Source: Tillus elongatus (taxonomy: Eukaryota > Arthropoda > Insecta > Coleoptera > Cleridae). Taken from it: a stretch of 64,000 nt of DNA. The stretch spans positions 78,488,891 to 78,552,890 of the forward strand of contig OZ023270.1 in assembly GCA_964006375.1 (NCBI GenBank). Direction: 5' to 3'. The position numbers and the translations under genes were made by a program. Below the pieces are notes generated by a model. It made no database searches. It had not been told where the DNA came from and worked only from the letters and a program-made list of their open reading frames with translations. Shown here piece after piece: positions 1 through 15,101 of the stretch (the stretch's first letter is position 1; every line of letters starts with the position of its first letter).

Positions 1-333
1 AGGATTGTAACATGCCGCATGTATTTAACATAAACGTAACATGTCACACGCGTTAACGCCTTTTATTTTTCTACAATAAAGCTTCTAAATCAATCCCTTT
101 AGTGACGTCAGAGTCTGAGTCCCTCTAGTGACGTCAAACTCGGCGGTCGGTTACTCTACCGCATCACAACTCGATGGAATACGCCTGCAGACGCGACAGC
201 TCCATGACGTGTCCCGATAAGAAAATCTTTATAAACGCTTGCAATGCGTGACACGCTTTCTTCTGTTTCAAGTCAGTCGGAAATGTTATCGTACAGCTAA
301 ATTTTCAATCGGGAACACAGCATGCCTAAATGG
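1..333 (+). promoter_or_regulatory. Possible RNA polymerase II promoter and tiny first exon
   Basis: Two perfect CRE palindromes (TGACGTCA) lie at 103-110 and 129-136. A TATA-like TTTATAAA sits near 228-235 and a TCAGTC initiator-like motif near 271. An ATG at 322 opens four codons (Met-Pro-Lys-Trp) and is followed directly by GTAAGT, a consensus 5' splice donor, at 334. Together this looks like a promoter with a short coding first exon whose next exon is not identified. The ORF continuing past the donor to 510 resembles nothing I know. The arrangement is inferred from motifs only. Confidence 0.3.
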
Positions 334-696
334 GTAAGTTTTATACTTAAATACCTGCTCATTTCTAGTTGCTCGTGCATTTCTTTGGATGAGATTAATA
401 TGAGATCGCTTGCTAATGTATACCGTACTAAATCCACTTTCGGTAACTGCTCTCTTTGTTATAAACTATATACTGTTAAACGGTGGCTTGTGGTAGCGTT
501 AGTTCAGTAATTACTTGCTATCGTGCTGTCCTAATTGCATTTTAAAAGAAATCATTTAAGATTTTGTTTTATTTACGTTATTTTGTTCCTAATTATTAAC
601 GCAGATAAATTTTGTATGTAAACGCAACCTGCTACCAGCCGCCTCATGTAGACCATTAAGCCCTGAACCAACACTAATATACCTAAATCTTTATAG

Positions 697-855
697 CACC
701 CCGCTAGGGAGCAGCCCTATGAATAACACCCTGCTGAATGGAGCCGCTAGGGAGAAACCCTTTTAATAACACCTTGCTGAATAAAACCGCTGGGGAGAAG
801 CCCTTTCAATAACACCTTGCTGAATGGCACCGCTAGGGAGCAGCCCTATGAATAA
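697..855. repeat. 43-bp tandem repeat, about 3.7 copies
   Basis: Diverged direct repeats of a 43-bp unit, each with a GCTAGGGAG-type core and ending in AATAA before the next CACC start. It lies 80 bp downstream of the histone H4 stop codon. No coding potential is seen. Confidence 0.8.
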
Positions 856-936
856 TAATATTTCTTTTAATATCTTCCGTCGCTCGAAACACGATGATAA
901 CATGGGTGCGGGCCGGCCGTCTCGTTGCGGTGCATT

Positions 937-2934
<1,998 letters not shown>

Positions 2935-3250
2935 TTGGGACGCAGCAAGTGCGTTATGGTAGTGAATTTTCATTAAAATGTTTCTAATAGCAAATATGTG
3001 TGGTTTTTTTCAGAAAGCAGGCATCAAATTAGATTACCAGTATAACATATATAGTAAAGACAATGTGCCATGTTTCATCAAAATAACTTTATTTTTTGAA
3101 AACGTACAAAAATTTCCGAAAGTAAACTTAAAGTGTAACCGAAAAAATCCGTTTCTTGGTCAACCTTTATAGGTTAATAGCAAATTGAGCTTTTCAAATA
3201 AGAAGCATTTAATCAAAATTCGCTACCATAACGCACTTGCTGCGCTCAGA
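2935..3250. mobile_element. Short MITE of the GGACGCAGCAAGTGCG family
   Basis: Terminal inverted repeats of about 40 bp bound about 315 bp: GGACGCAGCAAGTGCGTTAT from 2938 and its complement ending near 3250. The interior is AT-rich and non-coding. The same termini recur at 8,711, 17,516/18,514, 40,709 and 42,908/44,002, so this is the short form of a non-autonomous DNA transposon family present many times in the window. Confidence 0.75.
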
Positions 3251-3539
3251 ATTTCTTTACTTACAAACATGCATTATATTTCGATGGGAAATACAAAAAC
3301 ATAAGGCGTTTTCGACTGAATTTTTTTTATTTGTATCAACAACGACGCCACCCTGTGATTGTAGAAATATTTTTTAAGATGTAGCTCAAGACACCCTATA
3401 ATTAATTTATACAATTTTTTTCATATCTTGTAGAATAACGGATATATAGAGCTTTATTGATTTTTTACGAAAATTCGACAACAGTTTTATACCATTAAAC
3501 GATAAACTCCTAAACTCCATAGCTAAGACTACTGCCAAG

Positions 3540-4300
<761 letters not shown>

Positions 4301-6160
4301 GCAAAGTGATCCTTAAATAATTTCGAATATCCTGTGTTTTTCATTTTCTGTCTTATCTTCAAAACTAAAATACCACTTATTTAAGAAGACCTACCTCTGG
4401 GAATTCGTAAGAATATGTTGTTCAACACGATGGACTTCCGGTGCATTTCTCTATACACGTTTAAAATTTTATAAATGATGTATATTCTGATAAGTGGGTA
4501 GTTCGCGAAAATCTATTTGCTTGGCCAGCCAGGTCCACAGGCTTGATTTGCATAGATCTTTATTTGTAGGGATGAATACAGAAAAATATGTTTGCAACTA
4601 CACCCACTACTCGAGACAACATGATTGAAATTAAACAAAATGTCATTCAAGGGTAGAAATTAAAACTGTCCTTCTATTCACTCTTTGGAGAATAAATGCT
4701 TGCATCGAAAATGATGCACGTTAATTTGAACACCTAGGTAGCCATTAAGTAGTTTTAATCTATTTTGTTTTCATGTACTGTTTGTGTTTTGTTTGCTTCG
4801 TTATATTGTTCATTGTTAACACTATTACATGGTAGGCTTATATACAGTTCAGTAAGTAAACGTAATAAAGTCATGTATATTTTGTAGAGAATTCCCAGTC
4901 ATTGATTCTCGACTAATACTTCCATAGGTACGTAAAAATACACCTTCAAGCAATTAATTGGTAATAAAAACCAGCAAAGTCGATATTTACTACCTATTGT
5001 CTGGTAGCACTTAGGCGGAAGATATACAAAGATGGTTTATTATTGATTTAAAGCGATTAAATATTAAAAGGAAAGCAAGACTCTAATAAAATCAGAATTT
5101 CCCAAAGAGGTTAAGTCGAGGTAGAAGGTTTCCAAATTTAAACAGTAGCGAATAAGAGGTGAAACCAGTGACGAGTCGGTGGTGTTTCTAAAACAGTACT
5201 TGACCATCTGGTTAAACCGCGTCAAAATTTTTTCGAACTCGACGATTAGGCTCCTGCCTTGGAGCCATTTGCCCAGATAAGGGTAGGTTGGAATATTAGA
5301 GTTTGGTTACGTTTCCTTAATCGGCCTACTCTCAAAATCTCACTGGAGATCGTCTGTAAGGTATCAGTGTATTCAACTTTAGACCTGAGAGGGATCTGAC
5401 AGCTGCGCGAGCGTTTGTATTGTTTGTTGTGGGGTGGTCATCGGTGTCATAAGTCGCGTTAGTAAGGTTAATTATGTCAGGTACGGAAATAACAGTATTA
5501 AGCGGATTAAAATATTTGTTGGACTTAAAATAAAATGGTAGTTAAGCTGTCTATTGATGTATTGGTCATCTTATGTGTTTCTAATCAATATTTAATGGCT
5601 TTCCAGGTAAACTTAGGTCCAAGTCCATCATGTCTCTTGTTTAAACAAACAGGGCGTTTTTCGATTTCGTTCGCTTCGCGGATAATTTTGATCTTGTTTG
5701 TTTTTGCCATTGTGTCCTATATGAATATGATGCATAGCTGGCGCTGATGAGGGGCCAGCGAGCGTATGTCCAAATATTATATTGTGCATACGTCTATTCG
5801 TTTCTTTGATGATCCCTGGAATAGTCGGAACAAGGGATTTCGTAAATTCCATGGGATTGTTTGGTATTGGGAGTATGTGTTAAAATTGACAGGTTTTTTT
5901 CTGGCGTGGAGGTTGTTTTGATATAATGGGTTCTAAACATTTGGCCGATTTTGTCGGTGACACCTTTGGGGAAGGCTTTGCGCTGTTAAAATGACTCTAT
6001 TCTTTTTGATGTATAGTGGTTGCTGTTTGCGCTTCTCTAATATTACAAAAAATCACATATCTACTAACAAAATAAGAAAAAAATTCAAAAATATTGTACT
6101 ACCACTTGTTTATTTAACTACGTGGAATAAATACTATAGGGTGTATCTATTTTAACGTAC
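4301..6160. other. No gene recognised
   Basis: AT-rich intergenic DNA. Overlapping ORFs of about 70 codons on both strands at 5535-5852 have no recognisable domain; the minus-strand one is polar and could be a transposon scrap, but I cannot place it. Confidence 0.5.
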
Positions 6161-6164
6161 TATG

Positions 6165-8205
6165 TTTTTATTTATTTTAACAACACACCACGAGGGTTTA
6201 CAGCCTAAATACTATCGTAGCGTGGGTGTTGACAAGGAGGAAAGAGGCAACTTGTTAATTCTGCACTTGAAGGTTTGGAGGTTCGGGGGAGAAGGAAAAA
6301 CCTGTGCCGGCAAGGAATTCCACAACTTGGAAGTCCTCGGGACAAAAGAGCGGGCATAACAAGATGTTCTATGTCTGGTACCCGGACATTAAAAGAGTGC
6401 ATTCGCTCTGTTCCCCTTGTAGATCTGTTAAGGGCAGCAGGTGGAGGAACTATGGAAGAAAGCTCCTCTGAGCAGTGCCCGTGGAGATATCTATAAAAGA
6501 GAGAGAGACGTCACCCACGACACGTCGATGGGCAAGGGATGGCAGCCTTTAGGTGGGGGTGGGGTCACCGATGAGACGTATAGCTCTCTTCTGAATGGAG
6601 TCCAGGATAGCAAGTGTAGAAGCGGCAGCAGCACCCCAGATGTGGGAGCAGTATTCGAGGTTTGGTCTTATTTGTGAAGTATATAAGGTATGGAGATTAG
6701 CTGGTGAAAAATATTTGCGAGCCCGGAAGAGGAAACCTAATTTCTTAGCAGCCGCTTCTGCAATTGATGTGACATGTTTGTGCCAATTGAGATTTAGATC
6801 CACAGAAATGCCAACAAGTGAAAAGGACTCATTACTTTGAATAACTTGGTTGTTTATGGTGATGGGTCTAGGGCTGGCGTATCTCTTATGAGAAAGAAAG
6901 CAAGACTGTGATTTGGTGGGGTTGAATTGTACAAGATTTCTACTTCCCCAGTCTAATATTTTTTGGAGATCCACGGAGACAGAACCCTCCATGAGTCTGC
7001 GATCCTCGTCTAATTGGGTTAAACAGACAGGCTTAGAATATTGTATATTTAAGTGGAGGGTGCTGTCGTCCGCGTAACTGTGAACTGGGTTGGATGTGCT
7101 AGAGATGAGGTCATTTATGTGGAGAAGAAACAAAGTAGGGGCTAAAGCTGAACCTTGAGAAACTCCTGCATTAATTGGATACAGTTTAGAGGAATGACCA
7201 TCCACGACAACAGAAATGCTCCGGTTGGAGAGGAAATTTGCTGTCCACGCACAGGGTTTTGGTGGTAGGCCATAGGCCGGTAGTTTATTAAGCAGCGCTG
7301 CGTGCCAGACCTGGCCGAATGCTTTGGATATGTCTAGAGCGACAATCTGGGATTCACCGTGTAGTTCCAAAGACTTATAGTGTAGTTCCATAGAATGGCT
7401 GACAAAGGAAAGGAGGTCGGCAGTTTATCTGCGCTGACGGAATCCATATTGCCTGTCGTGGATTAGACTGTGTTTTTCAAGAAATTTTAGTATTTCGGTG
7501 TTAATATACTTTTCCAACACTTTAGAGACAACTGAAAGGAAAGAAATAGGCCTGTAGTTGCTAGGAAGTGCTTTGAATCCTTTCTTGGGGACGGGTTGTA
7601 CTTGAGCATTTTTCCAGTTACTAGGGAATATGCCTCTATTGTAAGATGTCTGCGCATTTTTTAGAACAATTGCTGGGATCTCGTCAAGGCCAGAGGCTTT
7701 CCTGGTATTAAGAGAAGAGAGCATCTTTCGTACCTTTTTAGTTTTGAACGTGATATCCGTCATTTTATGCCCGACATTGGGAACTGTTGGTGATTGAACA
7801 TTTGGAGGTTGAGAGCAGAATTGCCGGCGAACAACGAGGCAAAAAGTTCAGCCTTGCCCAGGGCGGTAGAAACAATTTCATCCCCTGAGACAAGAGGTGG
7901 GAATGTGCTCTTGCAGAAATTATTCCCAATAGATTTAACAAGAGTCCAGAAGGGTTTGCTGCCGCTGGAGCTTAAGAGGACTTTGTTTTTGATGTGGTTA
8001 TTAAACGAGTTTTTTGCCTCAGAAAGAATGCGGACATAGCGGCTTCTTGCGCCGTTAAATGCATGACGGTTTTCTTGACTGGGATTGTGTAGAAGCTTTT
8101 TGTGAGCTTTGACCTTTTCAAGTCTGGCCTTGTCACAGGATTTAGAGAACCAGGGGTTTGAGTGGCTGCAGAGGTTTTCTGTGTACGTGGAATAAATAAT
8201 TCCAT
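6165..8205 (-). mobile_element. Jockey-like LINE, copy A, 5'-truncated and broken
   Basis: A non-LTR retrotransposon reading leftwards. Reverse transcriptase blocks are at 7763-7425 (LPSNYRPISFLSVVSKVLEK) and 7391-6549 (ALDISKAF, AGVSQGSALAPTLF, the YADD catalytic box, and the C-terminal AAAKKLGFLFRARK and ILDSIQKRAIRL blocks). The usual Asp in AFDQVW is Gly here, a block between ...IVLKN and AQTSYN is missing, and the frame shifts between the two parts. The 3' end at about 6165 has the same ...AACAACACACCACGAGGG tail as copies B and C. No endonuclease domain remains. Copies B and C begin at nearly the same internal point, so all three share a truncated 5' end. Confidence 0.9.
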
Positions 8206-8710
8206 GTCAGCTTGGATAATTTCGGTGACGTTTTGAAATAGTTAAAAACAAAAATACACACTGGCAATGAGTATGATTCAGCAAACCCATATATAGCGCT
8301 TAAACAAAAATGTTTAAGAGAATAAAAATGTTTTCAAAAATATAAGGAGAGCTAACACAAATATTAAAAATATAACAGTGTACCTGTATCTAATATTCTT
8401 GCTTGTTGTTGTAATAATATGTAATATATTCTCTCATAAAAGATAAAGAATGTAGATCATGTGAGTAAAGCGGCGTTGACTAATGTTTGTATTTGTCACC
8501 TGCCGTGTTTTTACTTTAAGAATCCGATGCTTATTCAAGATAAAAACCGGCGTATTATAAACGAATTCCCTTTAAACCTACTTGTGTTCCCAGAACAACA
8601 GACTACTAGCGTAGATTAACAGAAACTTATGTTCAGTCAAAGGAACCAAAAAGAATTTAATGTAAATGTTTGGTGAAAGAAGCAGCAATATGACACATTC
8701 ATTAAAAAAA
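8206..8710. other. No gene recognised
   Basis: AT-rich DNA between the LINE copy and the next repeat; nothing recognisable. Confidence 0.5.
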
Positions 8711-9060
8711 TGTCTGGACGCAGCAAGTGCGTTATGGCAGTGAATTTTTATAAAAATGATCTGGCACCAAACATTTTTTCATTAAATGCTTATAACTTTT
8801 TTCTTTTAATCTAGAAATCTGAATTTTGGCATATAGTTTACCTCTTATAACGTTGAACCTACTTACCAAATTTGGTTACCATAACTTTTTGCTTGAATTG
8901 TTGGCTACAATTGACGAAAATCCGTTCGCAGTTGTTTGGTTTGAAGTAGTTTGGACTAAAGTTGAGAATATAAAATTTAAAATTGCATCTTTCCATTTTG
9001 CATCAACTGCTAAATTAAAAATAAACAACAACCTACAACTAGTGTTAGAAGATTGAGATC
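8711..9060. mobile_element. Truncated member of the GGACGCAGCAAGTGCG family
   Basis: The left terminus starts at 8711 and is followed by the family's internal sequence (ATGATCTGGCACCAAA, AGTTTACCTCTTATAACG, ACCAAATTTGGTTACC). No matching right terminus is found, so the copy is truncated or interrupted. Confidence 0.7.
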
Positions 9061-9780
9061 TTCCTCTAAATAAAGTGTGTGTTGTTTTTATTAATAAGTT
9101 TGGTATTTGTTATGATTTTTAGTCAGTAAATAATTTACAGATGAGTACATAACCTTACACTTTGTAGCTAGGAAAATATATTTTAATACTAAGGTATGTA
9201 CATAAATACCAATATTATTTATAGTTGTAAAAAGCACGTTGGTTAATAATAACATGGCTAGTGGACGTGAACTCGAGAACAAATATCTTCTTGATTTCCG
9301 TCAATATTTTTTACTTCGTATTGAAATCAGTGAAAATTTTCTAGTGATATAATGGAAGTTTATATGTATGTAAAATTGTTCATTTTACTGGTGGATACTT
9401 GGATACTCCTCGTCCTTTACTCAGAAGCAGAGCACTTCCAGTAGATTATGAAAGTAGCTCAGTCAGAAAGTAGTTCCGTCGTAATACTCAACATTAACAA
9501 CTATTGCCTATTATTTTTAAATAACCACTAAACTGTTGTAGTTATAGATATAATAGTTTAAGTAGTATTTCTAAAAATTTGTTCATATTATTTACTGGAT
9601 TGTAAGAGTTTGATTATAAGCAGTGTCTCTTTTCTTTGCATCAAGAATGCAGATCTGAGCCAGATCATTGGTCAAGAAAATAAAGTTATTTAAATTATTT
9701 TAGAATACAATTAATATTTGTTTGCTTATATTAGTGTTTCATTGCAAAAATGGGGATAGAAAGAGAATGGTGGTGGATTA
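9061..9780. other. No gene recognised
   Basis: AT-rich non-coding DNA without recognisable features. Confidence 0.5.
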
Positions 9781-9784
9781 GCAT

Positions 9785-10035
9785 CGAATATCTATTTCAT
9801 GTAAAATTGATATCCATTTGATGACCACATGTATATCCATACAATATCCATTAGATGTATAATGGATATCCATTTCATGACCACATGTATATCTATACAA
9901 CATCTAATGTATATCCACATGGATATCCAGTTTGATGGATATTGGTAGGACATATGTATGTCCATTAGATGTCCATTGGATATCCATTGGAAGTCCTGGA
10001 TATCCATCGTAGATATCCATTGGATATCTGATGGA
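9785..10035. repeat. Irregular ATCCAT/GGATATCC palindromic repeat
   Basis: About 250 bp built from many copies of TGGATATCCATT-like motifs. GGATATCC is its own reverse complement, so the array can fold on itself in many registers. It is a diverged simple satellite rather than a gene, although it leaves an open frame on the minus strand. Confidence 0.75.
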
Positions 10036-10229
10036 CGTCTGTGTTCTGTGTGGGAAGTTATTTAAACATTTCAGCATTTATCCCCTACTTCCCTTATCTC
10101 CTTATCGACAGTTAATTCAGTTGGCCAAGGTTTTGAATAGTCTTCTCTGTAACGCTTGTGCTCTAATTTTGTTCACAATCTTTACTACCAATTTCATCAT
10201 GTTGTTTAGTTCTTGAAAATTTCCACATA

Positions 10230-10745
10230 ATGCTTGCTGATGGATAATGCAGTGGTAATAGAGAAATTGCGGAAAACTTTAATTTCACGACATAACGCCA
10301 CCAGACCGTTATCTCAACCAAGAATATTGCCCAATGTTGGTGGCCCACGACACTATAAGAGGCGGATGCTCGGTAGAGTGGTGGCCTCTATATTGCTGTA
10401 TACCCCATATGGTGTGAGATCCTGGAGAAATATATGCGTAGATGATGGAAAAGGTACAGAGAAAAATCTTGTTGAGGATGATTTGCGGTTATAGGCTCAG
10501 GCTATCGCAGGACTTGCACCAATCAAAATACTGGCGTGGGAGCGAAACTATGTTCATGAAAGAGGGAAGGACATACGGCAGAAAGAAGGGCTCTGGCAAA
10601 GCAGCTGAGTCTAAGACAATGGCAGCAGAGTTGGGACAAAAACAGGAGTGTAGCCCAGTGGACCAAGAAATTAACCTCACTGTTAGAACCGTGGGTCATC
10701 TGTGAGTATCGTAGTGTACATTATTTACTGGCTCAGTTCTGACGG
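10230..10745 (+). mobile_element. R1-like LINE reverse transcriptase, C-terminal scrap
   Basis: Two overlapping frames give the C-terminal end of an R1/LOA-type LINE protein: LPNVGGPRHYKRRMLGRVVA followed by a hydrophobic ILLY block, then, after a frameshift near 10,440, MEKVQRKILLRMICGY. A later Trp-rich region ends in EYRSVHYLLAQF. These match the layout of the RT tail in this group. The scrap stops abruptly at about 10,745, where hAT sequence of opposite orientation begins. Confidence 0.7.
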
Positions 10746-11358
10746 TCCATGTATAGTTTCGTATAGCTGGAGTGACATCGGTTGACAAAGCCAACCATTT
10801 TTGATATTGGAATTTTCTCAGCAAAAAAAAATTTTTGAAATGAGAAAACCACTCGTGCTCAGTAGTATGTCCTTTCAGTGGAATAAACTTCAAAAGATCT
10901 TCTTTTAAAGATTTTGTAGCTGAAATTATCTCGTCTTTATTTCTGAAGTTGGCAAATAACGAATCTGCAGCTTCTAAAAACGCCTGTTTTATCATTTCCC
11001 CGCCCTCATAAGGTTTCTTCTTTTGTGCAATTATCTGGGTCACACGGTATGACTCTTCATTGGTCAGAAGAAGTTTTAAACTGAGCGCAATTTTTCCGCG
11101 GCTGCATGTTTATCCTGAAAGCGTCCCAGCTCGATCTCGAACACTAGCGCGCTGGTCGGTTCTAGCCGATTCTAGCATGGTGACGTTGGCACCGCAGTGT
11201 TGCCGCTGCTTGTGTTTATTCTGAGAATTTGCGAGATTCACGGAGACTTCTATGATTTTTACACCTTTGCATTTTTTTAATTTTAAATATGTTGTGAGCT
11301 ACCAGAAATTCCTTTGCGAGCTACCGGTAGCTCGCGATTGGCAGGTTGTCGACCACTG
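10746..11358 (-). mobile_element. hAT transposon, 5' end and transposase fragment
   Basis: On the minus strand the element starts at about 11,358 with CAGTGGTCGACAACCTGCCA, typical of hAT termini. A partial ORF (about 11,090-10,755) encodes ESYRVTQIIAQKKKPYEGGE and then a FRNKDEI block. Both are characteristic of the hAT-derived group that includes GTF2IRD2-, ZBED5- and FAM200-like proteins. The DDE core and hAT dimerisation domain are absent, so this is a 5' remnant cut off by, or inserted into, the R1-like LINE. Confidence 0.72.
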
Positions 11359-12274
11359 GCTTAAGTCTTTCTTTCGATTATTCTTTTTTGCACCAAAGTA
11401 GCTTATGAAATTATTTAGTTACATGGCACAAACACGTCCACAGTTGCAATATTGTTCTTATATCGAGATGCTGACCACTTTGTTACTTTTAAGCTCGAAA
11501 TGAAAGCAAAATAAAATTAGATTCAATCAAGTTGAGAAAATCTGTAGGATATAATGTAGGACGGTTATTTTCCGTACAACAAAAAGTCGGAAAAATAAAA
11601 TATATAGGTCAGAACATTTTGACATATAAAATACAACAGGTTCGCCATCTCGGTGTGGAACCAGATAGTACCAGAATGTTCTAAATAGAGACTGTCTACA
11701 ACCAACCAATCATTTTGTAAAATGTCAGCCCTGCCCACTTAATTGTTTCCTAAACATTGTATAATAAAAGAGGTAAACTCAGATGTAGGGACTTCTTCTC
11801 TGTCTTGAAACGGCTTCACCAAGTAAGAGCAACAACAATTAATGCATAAAAGAGGTGATTAAGCCAACTGTTTCTGTTAATAAAAAAATAATGGATTCTG
11901 ACTGGAAATGTTGTGGTTTTTCAGCTGTCAAATATTTTCCCGACGTCGGCTATGTAGAATATTCTGGCTTTTATGTATTGGGAAGATTGTCTACAAATAC
12001 AGGAAAAATTTTTTTGCTCCACCTTTTGTAAGGCAAGCCGTGTCTTCCCGGCCTACGGACTGGACTATAAACGATTTGCAATAAATATGTAAAATATAGA
12101 ATATCGGTTTCTTTTCTTAAGGTTTGTTGTCTTGTTATGGTGTGGCAAGCTTTGCAAACATACGTATTAGTAAACGGTTTAATCGAATCTCCCGGAAAAT
12201 GATCCACTTTCTTTCAGATAAATAAATTGAGTCTCTGTAAATAATAAAATTATTTTCACAAAATTTGGTATATT
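11359..12274. other. No gene recognised
   Basis: Non-coding AT-rich DNA. A short stretch near 11,812-11,840 (TTCACCAAGTAAG, GCAACAACAATTAATG) recurs at 39,998-40,028 and marks an unclassified repeat. Confidence 0.5.
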
Positions 12275-14355
12275 CCACGTACACAGAAAACCTCTGCAGC
12301 CACTCAAAAGCCCTGGTTCTCTAAATCCTGTGACAAGGCCAGACTTGAAAAGGTCAAAGCTCACAAAAAGCTTCTACACAATCCCAGTCAAGAAAACCGT
12401 CAAGCATTTAACGACGCACGAAACCGCTATGTCCGCATTCTTTCTGAGGCTAAAAACTCGTTTAATAGCCACATCAAAAACAAAGTCCACTTAAGCTCCA
12501 GCGGCAGCAAACCCTTCTGGACTCTTGCTAAATCTATTGGGAATAATTTCTGCAAGAGCACATTCCCACCTCTTGTCTCAGGGGATGAAATTGTTTCTAC
12601 CGCCCTGCGCAAGGCTTAACTTTTTGCCTCGTTGTTCGCTGGCAATTCTACTCTGAACCCACCTCCAAATGTTCAACCACCAATAGTCCCCAAGGTCGCG
12701 CATAAAATGACGGAAATCATTTTCAAAACTAAAAAGGTACGAAAGATGCTCTCTTCTCTTAATACCAGGAAAGATTCTGGCCTTGACGAGATCCCAGCAA
12801 TTGTTCTCAAAAAATGCGCACCAGAACTTGCTCCTGTCCTGACTCGTCTGTTTCAGATATCTTACAATAAAGGCATATTCCCCAGTAACTGGAAAACTGC
12901 TCGAGTACAACCCATCCCCAAGAAAGGATCCAAAGCGCTTCCTAGCAACTACAGGCCTATTTCTCTCCTTTCAGTCGTCTCTAAAGTGATGGAAAAGCAT
13001 ATAAACACCGAATTACTAAAATTTATTGAAAAACACAGTCTAATCCAGGACAGGCAGTATGGATTCCGTAATCGCAGATCGACTGCCGACCTCCTTTCCT
13101 TTGTCACCCATTCTTGGAACAAGTCTATGGAACTACACGGTGAATCCCAGATTGTCGCTCTAGACATATCCAAAGCATTCGACCAGGTCTGGCACGCAGC
13201 GATGCTTAATAGACTTCCGGCCTATGGCCTACCACCAAAACTTTGTACCTGGACAGCAAATTTCCGCTCCAACAGGAGCATTTCTGTTGTTGTGGATGGT
13301 CATTCCTCTAAACTGTATCCAATGAATGCAGGAGTTCCTCAAGGTTCAGCTTTAGCCCCTACTTTGTTTCTTCTCCACATCAATGACCTCCTCTCTAGCA
13401 CATCCAACCCAGTTCACAGTTACGCGGACGACAGCACCCTCCACTCAAATATACAATATTCTGAGCCTGTCTGTTTATCCCAATTAGATGAGGATCGCAG
13501 ACTCATGAAGGGTTCTGTCTCCGTGGATCTCCAAATAATATTAGACTGGGGAAGTAGAAATCTTGTACAATTCAACTCCACCAAATCACAGTCTTGCTTT
13601 CTTTCTCATAAGAGATACGCCAGCCCTTAACCCATCATAATGAACAACCCAGTTATTCAAAGTAACGAGTCCTTTTCACTTGTTGGCATTTCTGTGGATC
13701 GAAATCTCAATTGGCACCAACATGTCCCATCAATTGCAGAAGCGGCTGCTAAGAAATTAGGTTTCCTCTTCCGGACTCGCAAATACTTTTCACCAGCTAA
13801 TCTCTAGACCTTATATACTTCACAAATAAGATCAAACCTCGAATATTGCTCCCACATCTGGGGTGCTGCTGCCGTTTCTACACCCGCTATCCTGGACTCC
13901 ATTCAGAAGAGAGCTATATGTCTTATCGGTGACCCTACCCTCACCCAAAGGCTGTCATCCCTTGTCCACCAACGTGCCGTTGGTGATATCTCTCTCTCTC
14001 TCTCGCTCTCTCTCGCTCTCTCTTTTATAGATATCTGCACGGGCACTGCTCAGAGGAGCTTTCTTCCATAGTTCCTCCACCTGCTGCCCCCAACAGATCT
14101 ACCAGCGGAACATAGCGAATGTACCCTTTTACTGTTCAGGTCACCAGACATAGAACATCTTGTTATGCCCGCTCTTTTGTCCCGAGGACTTCCAAGTTGT
14201 GGAATTCCTTGCCGGCACATGTTTTTCCTTCTCCCCGAACCTCCAAACCTTCAAGTCAAGAATTAACAAGTTGCATCTTTCCTTCTTGTCGACACTCACG
14301 GTACGATAGTATTTAGGCTATAAGCCCTTGGTGGTGTGTTGTTAAAATAAAATAA
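12275..14355 (+). mobile_element. Jockey-like LINE, copy B, with 332-codon RT ORF
   Basis: The best preserved of the three sister copies. The ORF at 12,632-13,630 holds the palm and finger blocks of a non-LTR reverse transcriptase: LPSNYRPISLLSVVSKV, VALDISKAFDQVWHAAML, NAGVPQGSALAPTLFLLHIN and the catalytic YADD. A stop at 13,628 interrupts the protein, which continues in scraps (LGFLF, WGAAA, IQKRA) to about 13,990. A CT-rich repeat at 13,988-14,025 disrupts the tail. The 3' end carries ...TGGTGTGTTGTT and A-rich TAAAATAAAATAAAA. The endonuclease domain is missing. Not active. Confidence 0.92.
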
Positions 14356-15101
14356 AACGTCTTGCTTGTACCAAAATTGAAGTTTCTGTAATAGAAAATT
14401 AATTTGTCGAAATTAGCAAGATTTTAAAACAAATTTACCACTTTAAAGCCCTTCCTGTATCCGTATTTTTTATTATTACCGTTTAAAGCCATAATTTTCA
14501 ACTTAGCACATACCAAAGTAAGTAGATTGTGATTTAGTGCAAAGTCTGAGTGATCAGTAACATTTGAATTAAATTAGTAATTTTGTATAGCGATAAACGT
14601 GATTTGTAACATTTGTTTTTGACTTTAACGTAAGGAAACCCATTGCAGTTTATTTTGTTTCTGCAATTAAAGTGACTCATATCGTCACATATGTACTGTT
14701 TGCATGTGTAATTTTATGTGTTATTTTCACCAAGTCTTATTACTTTTATACACTGTATATGGCGATTTGAACGTTAACTTGGCGATACCATCTAAGACGT
14801 AGGCTTCAACTTTGTCAGCGTTCGGAAACTGTTGTGCTACCGAGGACCCGTTCCAAATAACGACAGTTGTTTTGACGGACAAATATAAAATCGCAATTAA
14901 AGATGTTTGCAACTAATGGTTGTTGACTTAGATAATAATCTTTGTTCTCACCTCTGCTAAAAGTGTGCTTGAAGAGACAATAAAAGAAACATGCTTGCTG
15001 AAAGTAGCTGGGAGGAGAAAGGTTAAATTTATTGTACCTACATATTCTGCGACATATTACAAGGTGGAATGAAAACCTTGACTATGTTGGGCTATTATAC
15101 A
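14356..15101. other. No gene recognised
   Basis: AT-rich DNA between a LINE and a mariner element. Nothing recognisable. Confidence 0.5.

Noticed and set aside
5535..5852. Overlapping ~70-codon ORFs on both strands
   Set aside because: No recognisable domain, and open frames of this length are expected by chance.
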